Assembly: GCA_049509915.1 (NCBI GenBank)
Contig: JBEKZL010000203.1
Location: forward strand, 1 to 22,256
DNA: 22,256 nt
Direction: 5' to 3'
Source: JBEKYD01 sp049509915
GTDB taxonomy: Bacteria > Acidobacteriota > Terriglobia > Bryobacterales > Bryobacteraceae
Program-made: the position numbers and the translations under genes
The notes under the pieces: model-generated
Databases searched by the model: none
What the model was told of the DNA's origin: nothing
Seen by the model: the letters and a program-made list of their open reading frames with translations, nothing else
Shown: piece by piece, positions 15,858 to 22,256 of the stretch
How the letters are laid out: each line of letters starts with the position of its first letter
Position numbering within the stretch: the first letter of the stretch is position 1

Positions 15858-15894
15858 CCGCGTTCCGGGGTTGCTCTAGCCTGCCCTGCCCTCC

Positions 15895-17436
15895 TCAGTG
15901 CTTGCCGAACATCGCCCGCACGTCTTTGCGCAGCGCCGCCTGGCTGCCGGGACGGCTGTAGAACATGTGGCCGCCGGGATACTCGGCGACCGAGACCCGC
16001 GCCGGATCGCCCATCACCGGCATCTGGTCCACCGTCAGCACCGAGCCCATGAAAGGGCAGGAGAGGTCGTTCCAGCCGTGCGCAATCAGGACGCGCAACT
16101 TCGGGTCGGCGGCCACCGCCTGCCTCAAATCCGGCACGGCGCCGGTGCGCAGGGCGGGGCTATCGCCATCCCACTGGGAGTTCACCTCGGAGCTGAGCGT
16201 GTTGTAGCGTGCATCCGGCTTCCAACCCACCACGCGCGTTACAAAATCCACCATCGCCATAGTGGTCGGCGCGATGATGCTCTCCAGCATCGGATCGTTG
16301 GTGCGCTGCTCCGGAGCGAAAGGAAAGGGGTCCCAGCCGGTCACATTCGAGTCGTACACGCTGCCGATTTTACCGCTCTCGCGGAAAACTTCGCGCAGAT
16401 AGCCGCCGATCTCCAAACGGCCGCCTGCCCGCCGCACAAACTCCTCCTCCAGGCCGGTCATCGCGGTCACGCGTTTCACGATTCGCGGCGTCGCCTCCGG
16501 ATCGGAGCGGCCTTTCAGCAGGTCGGCGGCATACTCGCCCCGGGTATACGCAATCACCGGCGTCATCGCTTCCGGCGTCAGCTTGTGCTCGCGCTCCAGG
16601 TGCGCCGCCGTGATCGATGGCAGCGTCAGCATCCACGGAACGGGAGAGACGTCGCGGTTCTCGTCCAGCGCGGGATTCAGGTACGGGGAAACCAGCACGA
16701 CACCGTTCATCGCCACGCCGAGCTGGACTTGCAGGTAGTGCGTGATGCGCGGCCCGCGGTAGCCGCCGTAGCTTTCTCCCACGAAATATTTTCGCGAGCT
16801 CATGCGCCCGTTCTTCACCAGCCAGTCGTAAATGATACGCGAGAGGTAATGAATGTCCGCCTCGGTGCTATAAAACTGCTTTTTGGTTTCGTCCGCCGGA
16901 ACCAGCGACTTGCTGAAGCCGGTGCCCACCGGATCGAGGAACACCAGATCGGTGAAATCCAGCCAGGTGCCCGGATTGTCGATCAGCTTCGCCGGATCCG
17001 ACGGGCTGTCTCCGTCGTCGCCGAACTCGATGTGCTTCGGCCCGATAGCGCCCAAATTCAGAAATACCGAAGCGGCACCTGGCCCGCCGTTCAGGGCAAA
17101 CGTGACCGGCCGGTCCTCGCCCTCGACGGTGTATGCGGTAAAGACGACTTCCCCAATCTTCTTGCCCTTGTCGTTGACTGGCAACGCACCCACCGTAGCC
17201 GTGTAGTGCAGCGGCTTGCCATCCAGTTGAATGCTCTGCGCCACATGAGCGTCCGCCGGGAGCGGGGCCTCCTGGTCGGCCTCTTTAACCTTATCCTTCG
17301 CGGCATCCTTCACATCGGCGGAAACCGGTTTCGTCTCCTGCGCTCCGGCAACCGAACAGCCCCAAGCCAGTAGCAGGACGCCCACCATGGCCGCGCCGGC
17401 ACGATTGCGAATCGAGTTAAGTAAAAAAGAATCCAT
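15895..17436 (-). CDS. Secreted serine carboxypeptidase (peptidase S10)
   Basis: This 513-aa protein has a signal peptide (MVGVLLLAWGCSVAGAQE, cleavage likely after AGA, ~32). A Lys/Ala/Asp-rich linker to ~60 is followed by an S10 alpha/beta-hydrolase domain. Family marks are FALNGGPGAASVF (113-125), the nucleophile Ser222 in VGESYGGYRGPR, Asp457 in GWNDLSCPF and His490 in PGGHMFYSR. Such enzymes release C-terminal residues from peptides at acidic pH and are common in Acidobacteriota. I chose the ATG at 17436, where the signal begins. A perfect palindrome lies 4 bp upstream of it. The earlier in-frame extension has no signal or homology. The 290 bp upstream to the PEP-CTERM gene hold no other gene that I can support. 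Confidence 0.93.
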   Translation of the reverse strand: MDSFLLNSIRNRAGAAMVGVLLLAWGCSVAGAQETKPVSADVKDAAKDKVKEADQEAPLPADAHVAQSIQLDGKPLHYTATVGALPVNDKGKKIGEVVFTAYTVEGEDRPVTFALNGGPGAASVFLNLGAIGPKHIEFGDDGDSPSDPAKLIDNPGTWLDFTDLVFLDPVGTGFSKSLVPADETKKQFYSTEADIHYLSRIIYDWLVKNGRMSSRKYFVGESYGGYRGPRITHYLQVQLGVAMNGVVLVSPYLNPALDENRDVSPVPWMLTLPSITAAHLEREHKLTPEAMTPVIAYTRGEYAADLLKGRSDPEATPRIVKRVTAMTGLEEEFVRRAGGRLEIGGYLREVFRESGKIGSVYDSNVTGWDPFPFAPEQRTNDPMLESIIAPTTMAMVDFVTRVVGWKPDARYNTLSSEVNSQWDGDSPALRTGAVPDLRQAVAADPKLRVLIAHGWNDLSCPFMGSVLTVDQMPVMGDPARVSVAEYPGGHMFYSRPGSQAALRKDVRAMFGKH

Positions 17437-17439
17437 GTG

Positions 17440-17455
17440 GTTACGATAGCGTAAC
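17440..17455. promoter_or_regulatory. Palindrome at the S10 carboxypeptidase start
   Basis: GTTACG-ATAG-CGTAAC is a perfect 6-bp inverted repeat with a 4-bp spacer. It ends 4 bp before the start codon and occupies the place of the ribosome-binding site, for which no good match exists. It could be an operator or an mRNA hairpin limiting initiation. This is inference only. Confidence 0.35.
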
Positions 17456-17726
17456 TCGGCCCTCTCGACTTCTGTGGCCGTCGCGCGCTCGCCCGGGCCC
17501 CTTCCGGAACGAACGGCCGCGGGAGAGTTCAACCGGAGCCGGAACAAAGCCGGACGAGTTTTGACACGGCAGAGATCGGGGCTCCCCTTGCTGTATTCGG
17601 CATCTCGATGGTGTCGATTGCCAATGCGCTTGCCGCCCGGCTGGCAAACGCAAGTGCGCGGCAATGATCCGTGCGCCACGGGAGCACACCGCGGCGGCCG
17701 GCGTAAGCGTTTAGCGGTCCATTACA

Positions 17727-18860
17727 CTAGCGCCGCCGTCGTCGGCCGGCCCGCGCCAATGCGATCGACAGCAGCCCTACCGCTGCGATCGAGAGCGTAG
17801 CCGGCTCGGGCGTCGCCACGGCAGCGATGGAACCGAACAGGCCGCCCATCTGATTATTCACCCCGGCGGTGAAATACAGACTTGTGGAGCTGAAGCCGGT
17901 GCCGCCATTGCCGAAATCGAGCGCCCAAAGATACTGGTTCACAATGGGAGCGCCACTTGCGTTGGTAAGCGTGCCCAGGAAAACGCCGGTGGTGGGATTG
18001 AAGGCGTTGATTTCGCCGTTGCCGAAATTTCCGATGAGCAGATCGCCCGAAAACGTTCCGAAACCTGTGGCCGGAGCGAGCGCGATTCCCCAAGGCGCGT
18101 CCAGCGGGCCGCCGGTGGTCAGGCGACTGATGAAATTTCCGGAGCTGTCGAATTCGTCGACGTAGCCAGTGCTCCCGGTTACCGGTAAGCCGGTCGGGCC
18201 GACTTCGGCGTACTCGACGTAGAGGGTCCCGCCGATGTTCTGGATGTTGAAGGGCACATAGCCGGCAATCGCGTTGGGATCCACGAAACTTCCACCGAGA
18301 GTGACTTTGTTGAAATTCGAATCGTACACGTCGATGCTGCCCGTGCCGGCCGAATTCGCGGCATACAGGTAGTACGACGTGCCGGCGTTGTCCAGCGCGA
18401 GGCCGGTATAAACAGCGCCGGCAGTGGTGGCTTCGACCGCGGCGGCCGTTCCGCCGTTCCAGGCGTCGATGGTTCCCGACAGGGTATCGAAGATGAACTT
18501 GGCCGAGGTTCCGCTCAGCGGGAAGGACCCCGTCGGCGCGCTGTTAAATACCTGCCCCGTTGGTCCGGTCGGAGGAGTGCTCCCACTGGGAACGGTCACT
18601 ACCAGCGCGGTGGCTACGCCCGCACCGTTGTACAGGGTCGAGACTCCGGCGCCCTGATCCGAAACCCAGAACGGGCTGGTTGCATTGAACGACAGACCCC
18701 ACGGGTTTATCAGGTTGGCGTCCGTGTTGGCGGCCGGCACGGCACCATTCGAAACCAGGTTGCTCTGTACGTAAATGAACCCAGCCCAGGCCGGCTGTGA
18801 AAGAAAAGCGATAGCGGCACCGGTGAAGAGAACCCCAACGCAACTGAATCTAGTGGCCAT
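17727..18860 (-). CDS. TIGR03118-type PEP-CTERM surface protein
   Basis: This 377-aa exported protein has a signal peptide (MATRFSCVGVLFTGAAIAFL, cleavage near AWA-G, 26). The body is a Gly/Thr/Asn-rich repetitive beta-rich domain with NHL/propeller-like strands such as SGTIDAWNGG, GSIDVYDSNF, GYVDEFDSSG and GEINAFNPTTGVFLGTL. The C-terminal sorting signal is complete: PEP motif (ATPEPATLS), hydrophobic segment (IAAVGLLSIALARA) and basic end (GRRRRR). PEP-CTERM signals are processed by exosortase, usually with exopolysaccharide production. No exosortase is in the window. The ATG at 18860 has a strong GGAGGGGGG site. A hairpin-rich upstream region may be a regulatory leader. Specific function is unknown. 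Confidence 0.9.
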   Translation of the reverse strand: MATRFSCVGVLFTGAAIAFLSQPAWAGFIYVQSNLVSNGAVPAANTDANLINPWGLSFNATSPFWVSDQGAGVSTLYNGAGVATALVVTVPSGSTPPTGPTGQVFNSAPTGSFPLSGTSAKFIFDTLSGTIDAWNGGTAAAVEATTAGAVYTGLALDNAGTSYYLYAANSAGTGSIDVYDSNFNKVTLGGSFVDPNAIAGYVPFNIQNIGGTLYVEYAEVGPTGLPVTGSTGYVDEFDSSGNFISRLTTGGPLDAPWGIALAPATGFGTFSGDLLIGNFGNGEINAFNPTTGVFLGTLTNASGAPIVNQYLWALDFGNGGTGFSSTSLYFTAGVNNQMGGLFGSIAAVATPEPATLSIAAVGLLSIALARAGRRRRR

Positions 18861-19080
18861 TCGTCCCCCCTCCTTCGAGAAAGTATATGGCGAAATCCAC
18901 TGCGTGGGAAGGGTGCGCCGGCCGTGGTCGTATGGAATCGTCCTCCAGCCTTGGGTAGCTTTGGCCAAGGCTTAGGCCGCCCTTCCCCGGCGGGGTGACC
19001 GCACTGCTCAGGTTCCTTGCCAACGCCCTTACGTCCTTGAAGGGCGCTTCCCCTCGCACGTTGCCCGCCTGGGGAATCAG
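18861..19080 (-). promoter_or_regulatory. Long GC-rich leader with strong hairpins before the PEP-CTERM gene
   Basis: Upstream of the start, in transcript order, an 8-bp stem closes a 9-nt loop (19047-19040 with 19030-19023; one G-U closing pair). A CCCC-GGC-GGGG hairpin (18995-18985) follows, then a perfect 8-bp stem AGCCTTGG/CCAAGGCT with a 10-nt loop (18972-18965 with 18954-18947). The spacing and stability look like a structured RNA leader. I compared it from memory with TPP, cobalamin, c-di-GMP-I and c-di-AMP riboswitch consensus and found no match. No good promoter or sigma-54 box was found. Whether it is an RNA element or only GC-rich spacer is undecided. Confidence 0.35.
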
Positions 19081-19149
19081 CCGCGACCGTGAGACACAGT
19101 GCGATTGCAGCAGTGCGGAGCTCGGCCCCGAACCATGGCGATCAAATCG

Positions 19150-19659
19150 TCAAGTCCCGGAGGCGGCTGAAAGTCGCCAGGCACGCCCTGCGCCGGATGC
19201 GAAATGCAAGAGTGTTCTTCCGGAGAAACGCCGCGCCGCGAGTGAGGGCTCACTCTCCACGGCATCGATCACAAAGCGAATCAACTCGGCGCGCTCCGAT
19301 TGAATCATCCGCGCCAGCAGTCCAATAAACGCCGACGGGCGGGAGGCAACTCGCGGTGCGAGAGCGAGGGCTTCATGGTCATGGCCGGCAGCAACTGCGC
19401 CGATGACGTCATCCAAAATGCGCTGCTCACCCCAACGCGCGGCCTGATCCTCATGCTCCGGATCGGCAGCCTCCCTTCCTACGACATAAGCGGAACTATG
19501 CGAGAAGAATTGACCTAGTGCCTTTCGCGTTTCCTCATCGAGCGGGGCCGCGTCGAGAGTTGCCCCCATGTGCTTCAACCAAGCGGTCCGCTCAGTGGGG
19601 CCAATTCGGAAACGCGCGTGCGATTCGCGCAAGCTCAGCCACCACCGGGACTGGGTTTT
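19150..19659 (-). pseudogene. Globin-ankyrin fusion remnant, truncated at both ends
   Basis: About 157 residues look genuinely coding. The C-terminal half of a truncated (group II/O-type) haemoglobin comes first: RWWLSLRESHARFRIG, with the His of RESH in the place of the proximal haem ligand, then PTERTAWLKHM. A linker helix pair and an ankyrin-like start, FSGRTLLHFASGAG, follow. Intact acidobacterial relatives, as I recall them, begin with a full globin and continue with several ankyrin repeats. Here globin helices A-E are missing upstream. After ASGAG (about 19190) the frame runs into 12 unrelated residues and a stop. No start codon with a ribosome-binding site precedes it. It is best read as a decayed or rearranged gene. 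Confidence 0.6.
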
Positions 19660-19660
19660 G

Positions 19661-19739
19661 CTAGCTGGGTGGAAGCCATTTACGCAAATCCTCAGGTGCC
19701 AACCGCCACGGCACGCCGGGCACGTTGGACTCCAGCCTT
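19661..19739 (-). other. Possible orphan gene tail between the PD-(D/E)XK gene and the globin remnant
   Basis: In a third frame, this strip reads EKRLESNVPGVPWRLAPEDL then RKWLPPS and a TAG at 19663-19661. PWRLAPEDLRKWL has the look of a short helix from a real protein end, for example an excisionase-like helix-turn-helix tail. It is too short to assign. It marks the exact place where the globin reading begins. Confidence 0.25.
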
Positions 19740-19742
19740 TTT

Positions 19743-21260
19743 TCACAGCCCCGGCCGCTCCGCACCTTTCAGCCGGAACATCACTCGCAGGTCCGTTCGC
19801 CAGTCCTCGCCTACACCGATTCGCTCCACTTCGATTTGGGGATCGAAGAAGCCGAGGATGGTTTCGGTGGTGGGATGGAATTCCAGCGCCGGAGCCACCA
19901 GCAGCAGGCGCGGCGGCTCGGCGCTCAGCGCGAGGCCGGGGAAATAGCCGCGCGCGGCAAACTCGCCGCGGTCCAGGTGCCATTTGACCCGGATCCAATA
20001 GTCCAGCGCTTGCAGCGGCAGGTGCAGGTCGGCGGTCGCCTTGAGCTCGATCACCGCCAGGCGTCCACGGCGATCGGCGGCCAGCAGGTCCATCAGACCG
20101 CGCTCCCCTCCGGCAAAGGCGGGAACCTGGCCATAGACGGGTTCGGGCAACAGGCTGGCACCGAGCGTGGCCAAATTCCGGCGCGCCTGCGATTCCAGCC
20201 ATGCCTCGGGCGACTGCCGAAAGAGCGGGTGCTGCCGGCTGCGGGCGCCCGGTGCGCGCGCCTGGGCCAGTTCTTCGGCCAGGCGCTCGATCTCGCCCAG
20301 GTGATGTTCGCGCGCGGTCCGCCGCTGGCCCGACCCGAGGCCCAAGCCAAACCGCCACTCGCCATCCGCGCACTCGGCGAATTCCAGGCCGTGAACCCGC
20401 AGGCTCACCCGGCCATCGTGCTTCACCACGCGCTCCACCCCGGGCCGCGCCGTGATCCGCTCCCACCCAGGCGATGGCGGCTCGGCCGCGCCGCGGCAAA
20501 CTTCCACGCGCGTATCCAGATTGCCGTGGTCGCTCGGGTCCACCGCCAGCACCGAATCCTCTACGGTATAGCGGAACAGCACGAAGCTGGTGGTATCGCG
20601 ATCGAGACACAGCAGGCGAAGCGCGGGCGCGCGCTCCGCACCCGACGGCACGTAGAAAGCCAGGCCCTCCATCGCGACCCGGCGCTCGCGGCCGCGCAGA
20701 TACGCGAGCCAGATCAGGCCGAACGAAACCAGCGCCGCCGCGTCGCCCTCGGGCGGACAGGCGATGGCGGCCCACCCCTTACGCCCATCGCGAAGCAAAG
20801 CGCGCGGGAAGACCGGCGAAAGGCTGAACTCCAGGTTGGCTTCGGCACTCAACTCCGCCAACGTCCAACCCGGAAACTGGCGGCGGAGGAACAACCGGAA
20901 GCGTTCCCGGAATACCAGCCGGCCGCTGCGCCGCCCCATCTCGGCGCCGGAATGCCGCGCCAGGTCCAGCAGGTAGACCCTGCCTTCCCGCTTGGCGAAG
21001 CGTTCCACTACCACTTCCAGTTTCGCGGCCGAGGACGCTTTGATCGCCATGACGCGCCGCGTCAGGTTGCGCGTGCGGTCCCAGGCCTGCATCGTCAAGC
21101 CGCGCGGACGCACGTCCAAAAGGAAATTCTCCGCGCCGATGGGCAACAATTCTTCCCCGGGTTCGAGCAGCGCCGGTTGCCGCGCGTTGCCGACGAAGGC
21201 CGCAACCACCCGGCGCATTTCTTCGGCGCCGGCTCCGCCGCCCGATTGGTTGGCTGGCAT
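19743..21260 (-). CDS. Uncharacterised protein with C-terminal PD-(D/E)XK-like domain
   Basis: I do not recognise a named family for the whole 505-aa protein. The last third carries a restriction-endonuclease-like motif set. Glu356 (AWLESQARRNLATLG) is followed by Asp391 (RGLMDLLAADRRGRLAVIEL) and the E-x-K of IELKATADLHLPLQ (Glu405, Lys407). A helix, LQALDYWIRVKWHL, comes next, as in RecB-like and NERD-like folds. Residues ~60-300 contain repeated Arg-rich segments (MAIKASSAAKLEVVVERFAK, RFRLFLRRQFPGW) with no domain I can name. The ATG at 21260 is chosen at the junction with the divergent gene; the upstream extension overlaps the glycosyltransferase. It could act in DNA repair or defence, or the fold may have lost catalysis. 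It is divergent from a glycosyltransferase. Confidence 0.72.
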   Translation of the reverse strand: MPANQSGGGAGAEEMRRVVAAFVGNARQPALLEPGEELLPIGAENFLLDVRPRGLTMQAWDRTRNLTRRVMAIKASSAAKLEVVVERFAKREGRVYLLDLARHSGAEMGRRSGRLVFRERFRLFLRRQFPGWTLAELSAEANLEFSLSPVFPRALLRDGRKGWAAIACPPEGDAAALVSFGLIWLAYLRGRERRVAMEGLAFYVPSGAERAPALRLLCLDRDTTSFVLFRYTVEDSVLAVDPSDHGNLDTRVEVCRGAAEPPSPGWERITARPGVERVVKHDGRVSLRVHGLEFAECADGEWRFGLGLGSGQRRTAREHHLGEIERLAEELAQARAPGARSRQHPLFRQSPEAWLESQARRNLATLGASLLPEPVYGQVPAFAGGERGLMDLLAADRRGRLAVIELKATADLHLPLQALDYWIRVKWHLDRGEFAARGYFPGLALSAEPPRLLLVAPALEFHPTTETILGFFDPQIEVERIGVGEDWRTDLRVMFRLKGAERPGL

Positions 21261-21297
21261 CGGAACCCGGATTATAGCGTGCGGTAAAGTGCGCCGT

Positions 21298-21310
21298 GCC
21301 GTATTACGGC
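21298..21310. promoter_or_regulatory. Palindrome in the divergent promoter region
   Basis: GCCGTA-T-TACGGC is a perfect 6-bp inverted repeat with a one-base centre. It lies in the 72-bp gap between the PD-(D/E)XK gene and the glycosyltransferase gene. It could be a shared operator; nothing else supports this. Confidence 0.3.
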
Positions 21311-21332
21311 CTGTCGGACGATCCAAGGTATC

Positions 21333-22256
21333 ATGGTTATCAAAAATGAAATGAGCGCAGCACAGCCGCCGCACGATCCTCCCCTGCGCATCCTGATCAC
21401 CAACGTCGGCATCGCCAACCGAACCGGCACGGAGATCGCGGCCATGGATCTGGCTTTGGGTCTGGCGCGGTTGGGCCACTTTCCCATGATCTGGGTACCT
21501 CAACTGGATCCGGCCGTGGCGGCCCCTCTGCTGGCCGCGGGAGTGCCGGTGGTCTCGCGGTTCGACGATCTGCCCTCGGTTCCCGATATCCTTCACGGAC
21601 AACATCACCTGGAAACCATCGCGGCGCTACGGCGCTTCCCCGGCGTGCCGGCAATTCACGTCTGCCACAGCGGGTATTGGTGGCACGACGCGCCGCCCCG
21701 GCATCCGCGCATTCACCGCTATGTCGCGGTGGACGAGTTCTGCCGCGAGCGCCTGGCGGGAACGGATTGGATCGACCGCAAACGGATTCAAGTGGTCTGG
21801 AACGCCGTGGATTTGGATCGGCACCAGCCTCGCCCGCCGCTGCCACAGCGTCCTCGCCGTGCCTTGATTTTCAGCAACTACGCCGGCCCTGGCACACACG
21901 CCGAGCCCGTCCGCGAGGCCTGCCGCCAGATGGGCATCGAGGCGGAGACGGTTGGCAGCGGCGCTGGAAATCCGAGCGCGGCGCCGGAGCGGCTGCTGCC
22001 CGGCTACAACCTGGTATTCGCCAAGGCCCGCTGCGCCATGGAGGCAATGGCCACCGGGTGCGCCGTGATTCTTTGCGACGCCGACGGACTAGGAACCATC
22101 GTCACCAGCGCCAACGTAAGGGAGCTGCGCCGCTGGAATTTCGGGTTCCGAGTCTTGCGGCGGCCCCTCTCTCCGGAACTGATTACCGAAGAGATTGAGC
22201 GTTACGACTCGCGGGACGCCGCTGAGGTCAGCGCCTACATACGCGAGAGCGCGGGG
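21333..22256 (+). CDS. Glycosyltransferase, GT4/GT-B type, 3' end outside window
   Basis: The 308 codons seen have no stop before the window ends. The N-terminal GT-B domain starts LRILITNVGIANRTGTEIAA, with the Gly-rich acceptor-side loop and LALGLARLGHF typical of family 4. The C-terminal half has VVWNAVDLDR (154-163), and FAKARCAMEAMATGCAVILC (229-248) corresponds to the nucleotide-sugar-binding E-x7-E region, with Ala-Arg where the first Glu is often found and Glu237 as the second. An AAGG site 4 bases before the ATG at 21333 supports that start; an in-frame ATG at 21351 is possible. The donor sugar is not predictable. It may belong to a surface-polysaccharide cluster to the right. Confidence 0.82.
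   Translation, partial: MVIKNEMSAAQPPHDPPLRILITNVGIANRTGTEIAAMDLALGLARLGHFPMIWVPQLDPAVAAPLLAAGVPVVSRFDDLPSVPDILHGQHHLETIAALRRFPGVPAIHVCHSGYWWHDAPPRHPRIHRYVAVDEFCRERLAGTDWIDRKRIQVVWNAVDLDRHQPRPPLPQRPRRALIFSNYAGPGTHAEPVREACRQMGIEAETVGSGAGNPSAAPERLLPGYNLVFAKARCAMEAMATGCAVILCDADGLGTIVTSANVRELRRWNFGFRVLRRPLSPELITEEIERYDSRDAAEVSAYIRESAG

Noticed and set aside
15898..17373. 491-residue plus-strand open frame opposite the S10 carboxypeptidase
   Set aside because: It mirrors the codon pattern of the real gene, is rich in His/Arg/Gln, and has no motif or ribosome-binding site.
18990..19030. Sigma-54 promoter before the PEP-CTERM gene
   Set aside because: TGGCA is present, but the GC element falls two bases too far for the -24/-12 spacing.
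18861..19080. Known riboswitch (TPP, cobalamin, c-di-GMP-I, c-di-AMP)
   Set aside because: Key consensus pieces are missing: no CTGAGA/thi-box pair, no B12 box, no GGCAAACC or ACGCAAAGCC. From memory only; an Rfam scan would decide.
19660..20775. N-terminal 370 residues of the long minus frame that ends in the globin remnant
   Set aside because: This part is an out-of-frame reading of the PD-(D/E)XK gene, rich in Arg/Gly/Pro. Only the last ~170 codons look coding.
19725..21287. 520-residue plus-strand open frame opposite the PD-(D/E)XK gene
   Set aside because: The minus-strand reading has coherent motifs and a better start. The plus reading is low-complexity Gln/Arg/Ala.

Overview
The window is about 22 kb of high-GC bacterial chromosome with no rRNA, tRNA or CRISPR array that I can see. 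The gene set suggests Acidobacteriota of the Solibacter/Bryobacter type. It includes a DUF1080 (3-keto-disaccharide hydrolase) protein, a PEP-CTERM protein of the TIGR03118 type, a secreted S10 carboxypeptidase, an acidobacterial-looking globin-ankyrin remnant, and intergenic palindromes of the 'GATGAACACCGAT' and 'GCTTTAGCTTGCCC' kinds. This placement is inferred from family recognition. No marker gene in the window proves it.

Left edge (1-1050). A broken piece of a GNAT (TacT-like) toxin gene runs out of frame into the ATP-binding tail of a sensor histidine kinase. A DUF1778 (TacA-like) antitoxin gene lies divergently beside it. A compound palindrome follows.

Minus-strand block (1082-8818). 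Read in transcription order, the genes are a CbiX-type chelatase, dnaK, dnaJ, hspR, UDP-glucose 6-dehydrogenase, a Rieske ferredoxin, mutM and a secreted DUF1080 protein. dnaK-dnaJ-hspR is a self-regulated heat-shock operon, and a possible HspR operator (HAIR) precedes dnaK. Three copies of one imperfect palindrome sit between co-directional genes of this block. One of them lies inside the dnaK-dnaJ gap.

Middle (8819-14700). A DUF2178-like membrane protein and an overlapping short XRE regulator have a palindrome over their likely promoter. A class I glutamine-amidotransferase-like hydrolase and a divergent actin-like ATPase follow on the minus strand. Divergent from the actin-like gene is a membrane-anchored amidase_2/PGRP protein. 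Then come a four-carbon acid sugar kinase with its own terminator hairpin and a secreted CAP-domain protein.

Right part (14700-22256). This holds a secreted alpha/beta-hydrolase, a second repeat family, a secreted S10 carboxypeptidase, and a PEP-CTERM protein preceded by a long, hairpin-rich leader. Next is a doubly truncated globin-ankyrin gene remnant. A 505-aa protein with a C-terminal PD-(D/E)XK-like motif set follows, divergent from a glycosyltransferase that runs off the right edge. Secreted, cell-wall and surface-related functions dominate this half.

No single operon here is clearly a new defence or biosynthetic system. The most unusual items are the two gene-wreck junctions, the divergent DUF1778/GNAT arrangement, the actin-like protein lacking the usual phosphate-2 aspartate, the structured PEP-CTERM leader and the uncharacterised nuclease-fold protein.
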